A DNA stretch of 64,000 nt from the NCBI GenBank assembly GCA_963665015.2, contig CAXXSY010000004.1, positions 930,001-994,000 on the forward strand. The letters are read 5' to 3'. Within the stretch, counting starts at the first letter, position 1; every line of letters starts with the position of its first letter. Source of the stretch: G963662655 sp963665015 (GTDB lineage Bacteria > Cloacimonadota > Cloacimonadia > Cloacimonadales > JAIOQZ01). Below are positions 17,042 to 26,052 of this stretch, in pieces. The notes under the pieces were generated by a model. The model was given only the letters and a program-made list of their open reading frames with translations, was not told where the DNA came from and ran no database searches. Made by a program: the position numbers and the translations under genes.

Positions 17042-18331
17042 TTATTTCAACAGCATCGCCTTGCGGATCCGGGTCTGGTCGCCGTGCTCGATCCGAATGA
17101 GATAGATGCCCGATGCGACCGGTTTGCCGTCTTGATCGACTCCGTTCCAGCGGAAAGAGTTCGCGTCGTGGCTTACCGCGCGATGGACCAGCCGTCCGCG
17201 CACGTCGAAGACGCTCAGCCTGGTTTCGCCCGGCGTGGCGATGTCGTACGACACGGTCAGCTCGGGATTGAACGGGTTGGGATAGCAGGACATCCGTAAG
17301 CTCGACGCGGTCTCCGACATGGTCTCGTCATCTGTCGCGTAGGCGTGCAGAACGATTTCCTCGTAGTGGTCGCCATCGTCGATTTCGAAAGTGCCTTCGT
17401 ATGGCATGTAGAGAAAGTGGTTGACCGAGACATTGTATCCGCCGTTCAGCAGCGGTACCGAGAATGCGCCGGTCGAGTCGGAGGTCGTGACGGCGAAATC
17501 GGAGGTGTCTTCCTGGTTGGTGATAAGGATGGCGGCGTTTCCGATCGGGTTATCCTGCGCGTCCATGACGATTCCCTCGAAATTTCCGTCCGGTTGCAGA
17601 TAGAGGAAATTGATCCCGCCGATATGCCCATCGACCTGGATCGTCTGCATGTCGGGCGCGACGTAGTTACCCTCCATGTCCAGCATGCTGAGCACGCCGA
17701 CCATGCAGGACGCGTTTTCGACGTCGTCCGGGACGTAAATCTGGTACGTTCCCAAGAAGCCGGTCATCTCGGAGAGGATGTAGTGCCCCTGCTGCATGTA
17801 GGCGAGGAATTCTTCCAGCGAGAAGTTCTCGATCAGCTCCATGACGTCCTCGATCCCGACGTTGTAGAAGCAATAGACCAGCGCGCCCGGAACGGGCAGG
17901 TCGATCCACGTTCCTTCCGTGGTGACACCGCCCGAGATCGAGTAGTCGGAGTCGAGCTGCTCGAACTGGAGCGTAACCGAATCGGAGATTCCCTGGTCGG
18001 TCAGGGTAACGACCACCGATGCCGCTTCCGGGATGGAGACGAAGTTGTTCAATCGCATCACGAATACGCCGTCCTCGCCGGTTTGGTCCATAGCACCGCC
18101 GTCTTCCAGCGGTTGATCCTGCGAGTCCAGCGCGGGAACCTCGAAGCCCATGAGGTCGATCGTGATCGAATAGTCCGCCGCGCTTCCGACAGCCTCGAAC
18201 TCAAAATAGACCTCGACCGAGTCGCCGACCGAGACGATCGCGTTTTCCGCGCCGTTGATCGTGAAGTTGTGTGCCGCGCTCAAGAGCGTCGCCAGCATCA
18301 GCATCCATATTGCAATGTGCAGTCTTTTCAT
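17042..18331 (-). CDS. type IX secreted protein with carboxypeptidase-regulatory-like domain
   Basis: The ATG at 18331 has AGGAGT 7 bases upstream and opens a signal peptide (MKRLHIAIWMLMLATLLSAA), so it is preferred over an in-frame ATG at 18397. The protein has 429 residues. An N-terminal beta domain is followed by a segment resembling CarboxypepD_reg (GIVMDAQDNPIGNAAILI, then GAFSVPLLNGGYNVSV). The C-terminal 80 residues are a type A sorting domain (CYPNPFNPELTVSYDI ... KAMLLK). Exported through the type IX route to the surface or medium. Function unknown; no enzyme motif is visible. Confidence 0.85.
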   Translation of the reverse strand: MKRLHIAIWMLMLATLLSAAHNFTINGAENAIVSVGDSVEVYFEFEAVGSAADYSITIDLMGFEVPALDSQDQPLEDGGAMDQTGEDGVFVMRLNNFVSIPEAASVVVTLTDQGISDSVTLQFEQLDSDYSISGGVTTEGTWIDLPVPGALVYCFYNVGIEDVMELIENFSLEEFLAYMQQGHYILSEMTGFLGTYQIYVPDDVENASCMVGVLSMLDMEGNYVAPDMQTIQVDGHIGGINFLYLQPDGNFEGIVMDAQDNPIGNAAILITNQEDTSDFAVTTSDSTGAFSVPLLNGGYNVSVNHFLYMPYEGTFEIDDGDHYEEIVLHAYATDDETMSETASSLRMSCYPNPFNPELTVSYDIATPGETRLSVFDVRGRLVHRAVSHDANSFRWNGVDQDGKPVASGIYLIRIEHGDQTRIRKAMLLK

Positions 18332-18490
18332 GATGACTCCTGTTCGGTTTGTTCCATGGTGCGCTCGATGAATCCCGCGTGAAACGGTCGCGAGCAAATC
18401 CCAATCTTCAGAATGGTATGTTTACAATGGGTGTCAATGATTATTTCATCAGGGGTGCATCCATCGTGTTGAACCTTATTCTGCGGATAA

Positions 18491-18521
18491 GAAAAAACCC
18501 CCGGAAGGGATGTCCGGGGGT
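18491..18521 (-). terminator. rho-independent terminator of the GLUG-repeat gene
   Basis: A 9-bp stem ACCCCCGGA/TCCGGGGGT with a 7-nt loop, followed on the minus strand by a run of T, 14 bases beyond the stop codon at 18535. Confidence 0.92.
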
Positions 18522-18534
18522 GTATCGGTGGTTG

Positions 18535-21500
18535 TTATCTCGATATTTCTTTGCGAGCCGGTTGCTGTTCCGTACTGCGGGTTTCCTCATCGATGTGCGA
18601 GGTTACCATGTAGAATTTCCGTGCCCGGTTCGCGTTGGCTGTCCATGTGGTATTATCGAAGGTTCCGTGCGTGTTTTCGGCAAAAATACCGTGTGGTTGA
18701 TTTCCGTCGAATACGCGGTAGCAATCAACGTATGGCACGATGTCCCACGTGATATGGACTTGACCGTTCACGACGGTAATGACGACATTCTCCGGTGATG
18801 CCGGTGCGACAGGCGTGCCTTCTTCCCATGAGAGCAGAGGATAGGCGTTGTTGTTGACGCCGTCGAGCTTCCAGAAGTTGTCGGTGCCGTTAAGAGTTTC
18901 GCCCATGAAATCCCATCCGGCTGCCATGAAGGTGTCGAGGTCTTTCATGTCGGCAGTGGGCAGTCCGGTTCCGGCGGCGCTGGTCGTCATGCCGGATGCC
19001 TCGGTGTCGTAGAAGCAGTTTCGGACAACGCAGTTCTCTCTGGCTGCGATGAATCCGCCGGGGTCTAAAGTACCTGTCACTTCTCCCGTACTGAAGCATC
19101 TTCTGATCGTGCTTCCATCGGTTCCGTCTCCGACGAAACCGGCGCTGTAAACAAAACTATCTACGTCTCCGGTACTGTAGCACTCCTCGACCGTTGTGCC
19201 TGCTATTTGTCCGAAACAACCTCCCGTATTGAATTGCCCGAAGATTTCTCCCTTGTTGCAGCAGGAATAAATCTCTGTACTGACCGCTTCACCGGCAACT
19301 CCACCGCCATTGGAATGAGATGAAGTAATCGTGCCCAGATTGCAGGAATTCAGTATTAATCCGTAGAGCTGTTTTCCGCAAATACCGCCGATCCCCTGCC
19401 AGCCTTCGACCGGTCCGGTATTGCAGCAATCGTCGATATTCGTTTCCTGACTCCATCCGACGATACCTCCGATATGGGTGTTTCCGATAACATCCGCTGC
19501 GTTGTGGCTTCCGGTAATCGTTGAGATTATGCTCATGCCGGCGATTCCGGCGCAATACAAGTCTTGACCCGTTATCTGTCCAGAGACGTAGCATGCATCG
19601 ATTGTGGATTCTTCGATTCTACCGGCAAGACAGCCGCTCTCGGAATCTCCACGGATCGAGCAGTTTGTCAGCCGGACGTTTCGGATGGTTCCGTACACGA
19701 CATATCCGAACAGTGCCTGGTTGGGGCTTCCGGAACGATCGATCGTGAATCCGTCGATCGCGTAATCCTGTCCGTTGTACGTTCCCATGAAGTAGCCGGC
19801 GCTTGTGCCGATTGGGTCCAGCCCTTTACCGTCGTTGTAGGATGCGCTTATCGAAGCGTCGATGTCCGCGGTCTGGATGAAATGGGACGACAGGATATCC
19901 GATTTGCAGCTCATCCAGTAGAGGTGCGAGAAGTCGGAGATTTGATAGGGGTCTTCCGTGGTGCCGCTTCCCATGGGTAGTCCGGGATAGGTGTTGTCAT
20001 ATCCCTGCCAGCTCAGGAACGGGTAGCCGTTGTTCTGGTCGGGATTGATGCCCCATATATCCGCAGTGCCGTTATCCGATTCGCCCATCATATCCCAATT
20101 GTTGAGGTAGTAAGATACATACGACTTCATCTCGGCGGTTCCCATTGCGATTGCCATGTTGTTGGTGGTGTTTCCCGCCAGGTCTTTGTCCCAGATACAG
20201 TTGCTGATGGTTGACGGTGACGCGTGGGCAAAGATGAATCCCGCGTTCATGCTCGTGAACGTGTATGCGCTGAAGCAGTCGATCAATTCGTCATACGGTT
20301 GTACAGTGTAGAGGAATCCGGCAGACGATCCGTAGTCGGAAGTCATCGTGCCCCGGCAGTAGCAGTTCTGCGCGAAGAGGTATCCGTTGGATGAGCCGAA
20401 AAAGCCGGCGCCAACATTATAGACCGAGACGTCCATCAGAGCGTAACATCGCTCGACCGAAGTGCTGGCGATTCTTCCGATGAAGCCACCGGCGCAGAAG
20501 GCGGTAATCGTTCCGGAGCAGCTTGACTCGAGGATCTGGCTGGAGCTGCTTGCGCGCCCGATCAGTCCGCCTGCGTTTTCGTTCGCGCTGACCGTAATCA
20601 CGCTCGAGCAGCTTGTGACGAAGGATGCCGTGCAATACCCGATCAATCCGCCGACATCGTCGTAGCCATTGATGGTTCCCAATGTCGCGCAGTTCTCGAC
20701 GGTGGTTTCTTCCGCGATTCCGGCCAGCAGACCGAGCTGGTTCGATAGCGATGTTATCGAGCCTCCGGCAGAACAGCCGGAGATGTTCGAATCGTATGCG
20801 TAGCCGACGAGTCCGCCGGTGTGTCCTGCGCACGAGATTTCGAGGTTCGTCAGAAGTACATTGCTGATATTGGCTCCGTTCAGGTACCCGAAGAATCCCT
20901 GGTATCCGACTGCACGGTCAACGAACAGGCCATCGATAGAATGCGTCTGTCCGTCGTAGTTGCCGGTGAAATTGGTTGCGTCGTTCCCGATTGGCGTCCA
21001 TCCGCTGCCGTTGTCCCACTGGCTGGTAACGCTGAGGTCGATATCTTGTGTCTGGACGAAAAACTTGTCCCATACACCGCTCGAACTTGCCAGCCATTTC
21101 AGGTGGGCAGCCGTAGAGATTTGATAGGGATCGCCTTCCGTTCCGGAGCCTGTTGGCGCTTCCGGATTACCGGCCATGTGTGTGTAGCCCTGCCACATGA
21201 GAAACGGATAGCCATTGTTTTCCGATGCGTTGAGTCCCCATATATCGTCTTCGCCGTTGCTGATTTCTTCGGCGAAATCCCATCCGGCGTTGTAATAGGT
21301 CAGAAGGTCTTGCATCTCGGATGTAGTCAATCCCGTGCCGCCGTTGCTGGTGCTTAAGCCGGACAATTCGGTATCCCAGAATGAATTGAGGACTTGCGGT
21401 GAGTTGAAAAGGTCGCAGACGAATCCTCCATAGTTTTGTGATGATCCTGTTATCGTACAGGCGGAGTAGCAATTCTCGATTGTGCTGGTGTCCTTCATCT

Positions 21501-23373
21501 GCGCCGCGAATCCCCCGGTACTATTCGTGCAGAATGCGATCGTCCCTTGATTGTACGAATTGGTGATCATAGACGATCCTTCCGTTTTCCCGACAAAACC
21601 TCCAACGTAACCGCAACCGACCGTGATATCGCTGATACAGAAGCAATTATTGATCTCGGAATCGTCCATTGCATTCACGAATCCCGATCCTTCACCATTC
21701 CCCGTTACTGTGCACGCCGCACTGGAGTTCTCGATCAGCGTGTTATTTATGATTGATCCGGCAAATCCCCCACTTTCGTAAAATGAGTCCACGGATCCAC
21801 TTGCAATACATCCGGTAATTGTCGAAGCGCCGGCTTTACCGACATGACCGCCGACATTGAATCTCCCGTATATTGTGACATTCGTCTCGCAATCCTGAAT
21901 CGTGCTTGAATTGGAAACGATGCCTGCCAGGCCGCCGACATTGGTGTCTCCATCCATTATCTCGCCGGTTACTTTGCAGTTCAGGAAATAGGTGTTGTTG
22001 GCCGATCCGACAAGTCCACCGACTCGTGTGGATCCGTCAATGCTCACGTTGATCAATCTCAAGTCGTGGATCATGGCGCTTTGTGCATAGCCGAACATGC
22101 CCTGATTGTTTGTGTTTGTCCTGTCGATATGCAGGTTGGATATTCTGTATCCGTTCCCGTCGTATGTTCCGGTGAATGGGAGGTTGCTGTGTCCGATGGG
22201 TCTGAAACCATCTCCGCCAGTCCAGTTCTGCGTATCGTCGGCATCGATGTTCGACGCCATCCTGAAATACTTGTCCCAGGAATCGACATGAGAGCTGACC
22301 CAGAGCAGATGATCGAGCTGCGTGATTACGTACGGGCTACTTGATAATCCGTCCCCGCCAGGTTCTGTTCCGGCAGGAGGAAAATGTTCGTGGCCTTCCC
22401 AGGCGGGGAAGGGGTAGCCATCGTTATAAAGCCCATTCATGCCCCAAAGGTCGTTTGTGCCATCATCCGTCTCGATCATGAAATCCCATGCCTGGCTTTG
22501 GTATATTTCCATCACCTTCATGTCGGAAGAGCCAAGACCCAAACCTCCGGAACTCGTAGCTTGTCCTGACGTATCTATATCCCATAAACTGCAAAGAATA
22601 AGCGTATTATCGGAATATCCGACAAGTCCGCCGGTAGCTGTCGATCCGTTTACCAGACCGGTGCTATAGCAAAATTGAACAGTGGAAGCTTGATTCTCGC
22701 CAAGCAAGCCACCGATGTAATTCGTGCCGGTTACCGTACCGCGAGCATAGCTGAATTCGATGACCGTATTGTTGTTTGTTTTACCGACCAAACCACCGGT
22801 ATAGGTCGCTGCCGTTACAGAACATATACTCCAGCATTGCGAGATGCTGCTGCTGTAGCGAAGGAAGCCGACGAGGCCACCTGTTGTTGCAGCTCCGGTT
22901 ATCGATCCGGAGCTGTAGCAATTGATCACATTCGTCGAACCAATGCATAAAGACGCGATCGCACCAACCCTTGTGTCTCCCGTTATCGAGCAGTCGGTGA
23001 CTCCAAGATTCTGGATCGTAGCGCCGTTGACTCGTCCGAACAGGCCCTGATCGTTCGCGGCACGATCGATGAACAGATTTTCGATTTCGTATGAATCACC
23101 GTTGTAAGTGCCGGTGAACTCTGTTGTGTTATTACCGATCGGTGAGAATCCCTCATCACCGTTCCAGCTCGATGTTGTGGTTGCATCGATGTCGGCGACC
23201 TGAATGAAGTGACTTGACCAGCTTGTGGAATTCGAACTAAGCCATAGCAGATTGTTGAGCGTTTCGATTTCGTAGGGGCTTGACGACGTCCCCGCCCCGA
23301 ATGGCTGGGTACCATCAGCGAACAAGAGGCTAGAAGTTAGTAAGAAAAGAATGATCACAAAGCAACGCACCAT
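18535..23373 (-). CDS. giant secreted GLUG-motif repeat protein (putative adhesin)
   Basis: The ATG at 23373 is preceded by AAAGGAGG and opens a signal peptide (MVRCFVIILFLLTSSLLFADG); the ATG at 23397 lacks this spacing. The 1612-residue product has four large blocks starting near residues 28, 341, 742 and 1136. Each begins SSPYEI/DPYQI...LLW, then ADIDA, FSPIGN, FTGTYNG and IDGLFIDR, continues with many GLUG-type units (GGLVGY... CYSTG), and ends WDFxxE...NGYPFLxWQGY. The tail (about 1524 on) is FnIII-like. GLUG repeats form beta-helices and are common in bacterial adhesins. Unlike the other exported proteins here it lacks a YPNPFNP tail, ending in a basic KEISR. Its monocistronic unit ends in a strong terminator. 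Confidence 0.85.
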   Translation of the reverse strand: MVRCFVIILFLLTSSLLFADGTQPFGAGTSSSPYEIETLNNLLWLSSNSTSWSSHFIQVADIDATTTSSWNGDEGFSPIGNNTTEFTGTYNGDSYEIENLFIDRAANDQGLFGRVNGATIQNLGVTDCSITGDTRVGAIASLCIGSTNVINCYSSGSITGAATTGGLVGFLRYSSSISQCWSICSVTAATYTGGLVGKTNNNTVIEFSYARGTVTGTNYIGGLLGENQASTVQFCYSTGLVNGSTATGGLVGYSDNTLILCSLWDIDTSGQATSSGGLGLGSSDMKVMEIYQSQAWDFMIETDDGTNDLWGMNGLYNDGYPFPAWEGHEHFPPAGTEPGGDGLSSSPYVITQLDHLLWVSSHVDSWDKYFRMASNIDADDTQNWTGGDGFRPIGHSNLPFTGTYDGNGYRISNLHIDRTNTNNQGMFGYAQSAMIHDLRLINVSIDGSTRVGGLVGSANNTYFLNCKVTGEIMDGDTNVGGLAGIVSNSSTIQDCETNVTIYGRFNVGGHVGKAGASTITGCIASGSVDSFYESGGFAGSIINNTLIENSSAACTVTGNGEGSGFVNAMDDSEINNCFCISDITVGCGYVGGFVGKTEGSSMITNSYNQGTIAFCTNSTGGFAAQMKDTSTIENCYSACTITGSSQNYGGFVCDLFNSPQVLNSFWDTELSGLSTSNGGTGLTTSEMQDLLTYYNAGWDFAEEISNGEDDIWGLNASENNGYPFLMWQGYTHMAGNPEAPTGSGTEGDPYQISTAAHLKWLASSSGVWDKFFVQTQDIDLSVTSQWDNGSGWTPIGNDATNFTGNYDGQTHSIDGLFVDRAVGYQGFFGYLNGANISNVLLTNLEISCAGHTGGLVGYAYDSNISGCSAGGSITSLSNQLGLLAGIAEETTVENCATLGTINGYDDVGGLIGYCTASFVTSCSSVITVSANENAGGLIGRASSSSQILESSCSGTITAFCAGGFIGRIASTSVERCYALMDVSVYNVGAGFFGSSNGYLFAQNCYCRGTMTSDYGSSAGFLYTVQPYDELIDCFSAYTFTSMNAGFIFAHASPSTISNCIWDKDLAGNTTNNMAIAMGTAEMKSYVSYYLNNWDMMGESDNGTADIWGINPDQNNGYPFLSWQGYDNTYPGLPMGSGTTEDPYQISDFSHLYWMSCKSDILSSHFIQTADIDASISASYNDGKGLDPIGTSAGYFMGTYNGQDYAIDGFTIDRSGSPNQALFGYVVYGTIRNVRLTNCSIRGDSESGCLAGRIEESTIDACYVSGQITGQDLYCAGIAGMSIISTITGSHNAADVIGNTHIGGIVGWSQETNIDDCCNTGPVEGWQGIGGICGKQLYGLILNSCNLGTITSSHSNGGGVAGEAVSTEIYSCCNKGEIFGQFNTGGCFGQIAGTTVEECYSTGDVDSFVYSAGFVGDGTDGSTIRRCFSTGEVTGTLDPGGFIAARENCVVRNCFYDTEASGMTTSAAGTGLPTADMKDLDTFMAAGWDFMGETLNGTDNFWKLDGVNNNAYPLLSWEEGTPVAPASPENVVITVVNGQVHITWDIVPYVDCYRVFDGNQPHGIFAENTHGTFDNTTWTANANRARKFYMVTSHIDEETRSTEQQPARKEISR

Positions 23374-23454
23374 AGTAACCTCCTTTGATTGCATCATTAT
23401 AGGGTGGATTAATGAAACGCGTCAAGATTTTTAATAATGAATGGGGTTCATGAA

Positions 23455-23660
23455 CTGGTGGGGGTGTCCGAAGCAGGATGGGCAGGATAAGGGAAATGAA
23501 CAGGATGGGGAGGTGGTTGTTTATAGGTGGTCACCCGCCTGCATCTTCGTCCGATCCCGCCTTTGCCGTGAATATACCGCAAATCCGAGCTACCGGACAC
23601 GAGAATTGATTTGCGGAACACCACGGCAAAGGCGCGAAGCGAACAAATCTGCTATGCGGA
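23455..23660. repeat. composite repeat: ATCCTG-type repeat plus structured element D1
   Basis: From 23466 comes GTCCGAAGCAGGATGG... ending GGGGAGGTGG (family C), then the two-stem element D1 at 23541-23655. Outer stem: CGCCTTTGCCGTG (23558-23570)/CACGGCAAAGGCG (23622-23634). Inner stem: CCGCAAAT (23577-23584)/ATTTGCGG (23609-23616). The internal loop is AATATA/AACAC. A near-identical copy lies at 27219-27415. It separates the cupin 3' end from the 5' side of the GLUG gene. Confidence 0.85.
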
Positions 23661-23662
23661 GG

Positions 23663-24001
23663 TTACAGGAGCTTCGACGATTCGGTCGGACGCGGGGTCT
23701 TGATAACCAGGATACGTAGTGTGCTTTCCGACTGGTTGTGCCAGCAGTGCGGGATATTCTTCGGGCTTTCGATAAGGGTATCGCGCGTCACCTCGAGGCT
23801 CTCCTCGCCGACATCCACGATGCCACGGCCTTCCAACACGTAGAACACGACATCTACCGGGGTGATATGCCGGATCAGCGATTCGCCCGGTTCCAGCGTG
23901 ATGTGCACGACCTGCGCGTGCTCCGAATCGTGCAGTTTACCGACCTTCACCTTGTGCGGTGTGTCGATGTGCTTTGCCATTTTGTATGTGTTGATGATCA
24001 T
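23663..24001 (-). CDS. small single-domain cupin protein
   Basis: 112 residues forming one cupin barrel: EPGESLIRHITPVDVVFYVLEGRG is the first motif, with a His and Glu that can bind metal, and PKNIPHCWHN the second, with two His. AGGA lies six bases before the ATG at 24001. The last dozen residues (KTPRPTESSKLL) reach the edge of repeat D1, so the C-terminus may be altered. It lies 160 bases downstream of hcp on the same strand, separated by two hairpin elements, and could be a redox or small-molecule binding partner of that operon. Substrate unknown. Confidence 0.8.
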   Translation of the reverse strand: MIINTYKMAKHIDTPHKVKVGKLHDSEHAQVVHITLEPGESLIRHITPVDVVFYVLEGRGIVDVGEESLEVTRDTLIESPKNIPHCWHNQSESTLRILVIKTPRPTESSKLL

Positions 24002-24048
24002 GATATATCCTTTTTACGCCGCCCGGAGGTCAGCGCCTACTCCTTTGG

Positions 24049-24163
24049 ATCAAACTTCTGAATGTGGTACGGAGTAACTCTTCCGAATGTTTGATTCATC
24101 GCTGTAACAGCCACAATAAACCAACATTCAGAAGAGACTCCGTCACATTCGGAAGTTGGTTTA
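24049..24163. repeat. back-to-back TTCYGAATG elements E1 and E2
   Basis: E1 (24049-24095): arms ATCAAAC/GTTTGAT enclosing TTCTGAATG and TTCCGAATG as direct repeats. E2 (24117-24163) is the same architecture in inverse orientation: arms TAAACCAAC/GTTGGTTTA around CATTCAGAA and CATTCGGAA. On the minus strand E2 begins exactly at the hcp stop codon, TAA being its first three bases. The pair fills most of the hcp-cupin gap. Confidence 0.85.
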
Positions 24164-25786
24164 TCTTCCTGTCATCATGTTTTCGACGTCCGACTGGACA
24201 TCGCCGATGGGCTTGATATCGAAATTTTCGACCAGCACTTTCGCGACGTTGGGCGAGAGGAATGCCGGCAGGGTCGGTCCGAGACGGATACCCTTCACGC
24301 CGAGGAAGAGCAGCGCCAGCAGCACCGCGACGGCCTTCTGCTCGTACCAGGCGATGTCGAAGGAGATGGGCAGGTCGTTGATGTCGTCCAGCCCGAAGAC
24401 CTCCTTGAGCTTGAGCGCGATAACCGCCAGGGAATAGGAGTCGTTGCACTGCCCGGCGTCCAGCACGCGCGGGATACCGCCGATGTCGCCCAGGTCGAGC
24501 TTGTTGTAGCGATACTTGGCGCAGCCGGCGGTGAGGATGACAGCGTCCTTGGGCAGCGCTTCGGCAACGTCGGTGAAATAGTTGCGGGCCGGGAATCTTC
24601 CGTCGCACCCCGCCATGACGACGAATCGCTTGATCGCGCCGGATTTGACCGCGTCAACCACCTTGTCCGCCAGTTGCATCACTTGGTGATGCGCGAATCC
24701 GCCGACGATGTGCCCGGTCTCGATCTCAATAGGCGGTGCGCACTTTTTTGCCAATTCGATGATCTCGGTAAAATCCTTCTTTCCGCCTTCAGGACGGCCC
24801 GGGATGTGCTTCACGCCAGGGTAACCGACCACGCCGGTGGTGAAGATGCGATCCTTGTAGGCATCCTTCACGGGGATGATACAGTTTGTGGTCATGAGGA
24901 TGGGGCCGTTGAAGGACTCGAACTCCTCGTTCTGCTTCCACCACGCGTTGCCGTAGTTGCCGACGAAATGATCGTACTTCTTGAAGGCGGGGTAGTAGTT
25001 GGCGGGAAGCATTTCGCTGTGGGTATAGACATCGACGCCGGTACCTTCGGTCTGTTCGAGAAGCTCCTGCATGTCCTTGAGGTCGTGGCCGGAGATCAGG
25101 ATGCCGGGATTGTTGCGGACGCCGATGTTGACCTTCGTCAGCTCGGGATTGCCGTAGGCCTCTGTGTTGGCTTGATCGAGCAGCGCCATCGTGTTGACCG
25201 CCATTTCGCCCGTTTTGAGCGTGAGGGCGACCAGATCGTCGAGAGGCAGGTCTTTCGTGGTGGCCGCCATCGCCTCGATGATGAAGTTGTAGATGTCGGG
25301 ATTCTCTTTGCCCAGCACGACGGCATGTTCGCCATACGCGCAAATCCCCTTGACTCCGTAGGTGATGAGCTCGCGCAGAGACCGGATGTCCTCGTTTTCG
25401 GTGTCCAGCACGCCAACGATCTGTGATTTGGCGACGATCGCCTGTTCGTCATCCGCGAACCATGCGGCACAATCCGGTAGATTGCCTGCGATATTGTACT
25501 TCTTCTTCAGCCCGTCGCGCATCTCGAGCGCGGACTTGATCTGCATCAGCAGGTCGTTGCGGTCGAAGTTGGCGTTGGTGATGGTCTTGAACATGGAGAC
25601 CATGAAGAATTTTCCCGTCGCGGGATCGACCGGCTGACCCGATTTCTCCTGGATCACGGCGGCGCCCTTGAGCGTGTAGATCAATAAATCCATCATGTCG
25701 GCAGCTTCCGCGGGTTTCCCGCAGACGCCTTTCGCGAATCGACAGCCCTTGTTTCCGGCTGTTTCCTGACACTGGTAACAGAACAT
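24161..25786 (-). CDS. hcp: hydroxylamine reductase / hybrid-cluster protein Hcp
   Basis: 541 residues, as expected for Hcp. The N-terminal cluster motif MFCYQCQETAGNKGC plus GVC matches the closely spaced Cys pattern of anaerobe-type (short N-terminus) Hcp. Further ligands of the hybrid Fe-S-O cluster are visible: TTNCIIPV, GCDGR, LTAGCAKYR and GQCNDSYS. Hcp reduces hydroxylamine in vitro and is proposed to detoxify NO in vivo. AGGAGGAACT precedes the ATG. It follows the ferredoxin-like gene by 60 bases and tetR, so this looks like a nitrosative-stress unit with its own repressor and electron donor. Confidence 0.97.
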   Translation of the reverse strand: MFCYQCQETAGNKGCRFAKGVCGKPAEAADMMDLLIYTLKGAAVIQEKSGQPVDPATGKFFMVSMFKTITNANFDRNDLLMQIKSALEMRDGLKKKYNIAGNLPDCAAWFADDEQAIVAKSQIVGVLDTENEDIRSLRELITYGVKGICAYGEHAVVLGKENPDIYNFIIEAMAATTKDLPLDDLVALTLKTGEMAVNTMALLDQANTEAYGNPELTKVNIGVRNNPGILISGHDLKDMQELLEQTEGTGVDVYTHSEMLPANYYPAFKKYDHFVGNYGNAWWKQNEEFESFNGPILMTTNCIIPVKDAYKDRIFTTGVVGYPGVKHIPGRPEGGKKDFTEIIELAKKCAPPIEIETGHIVGGFAHHQVMQLADKVVDAVKSGAIKRFVVMAGCDGRFPARNYFTDVAEALPKDAVILTAGCAKYRYNKLDLGDIGGIPRVLDAGQCNDSYSLAVIALKLKEVFGLDDINDLPISFDIAWYEQKAVAVLLALLFLGVKGIRLGPTLPAFLSPNVAKVLVENFDIKPIGDVQSDVENMMTGR

Positions 25787-25846
25787 AGTTCCTCCTTATG
25801 CTAAGTTTCCGTTAATGGTTACAATGTGTAGTCTGACAAACAGGTT

Positions 25847-26032
25847 TTACCGGCTGCTTCCAGCGCTTTGCGGACAATCCCCGATATATGCGCCGAGACC
25901 GTCACAGAGGTAGTCGCCCACCAGTCGTGCCTTACCGTCGATGAGTTGCAACGCGCCTTCGGGACAACCCGGTATGCAGGCTCCGCAGCCGTTGCATTTC
26001 GTATCGTCGATCGATATGATTTTTCGTTTCAT
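25847..26032 (-). CDS. ferredoxin-like electron donor of hcp, apparently degenerate second cluster
   Basis: 61 residues. The first 4Fe-4S motif is intact (CNGCGACIPGCP, Cys13-Cys24). The second region reads CDGLGAYIGDCP, where relatives have GACIG, so one cluster ligand is Tyr. The frame then ends abruptly at QSAGSSR. A neighbouring frame continues EAAGKTCLSDYTL to a stop at about 25827, so a one-base deletion near 25862 could have truncated the protein. GGAGA precedes the ATG. It sits between tetR and hcp, the usual place for an Hcp ferredoxin. It may still work as a one-cluster protein, be decaying, or reflect a sequencing error. Confidence 0.7.
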   Translation of the reverse strand: MKRKIISIDDTKCNGCGACIPGCPEGALQLIDGKARLVGDYLCDGLGAYIGDCPQSAGSSR

Positions 26033-26052
26033 CTATGTTCTCCATTTATGCG

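Noticed and set aside
18535..23373. Trimeric or classical autotransporter
   Set aside because: No C-terminal beta-barrel or YadA anchor follows the repeats; the end is a short FnIII-like region.
23541..23655. Integron attC site as explanation for element D
   Set aside because: The conserved outer GTTRRRY/RYYYAAC boxes of attC are not present, and no integrase gene or cassette array is nearby.
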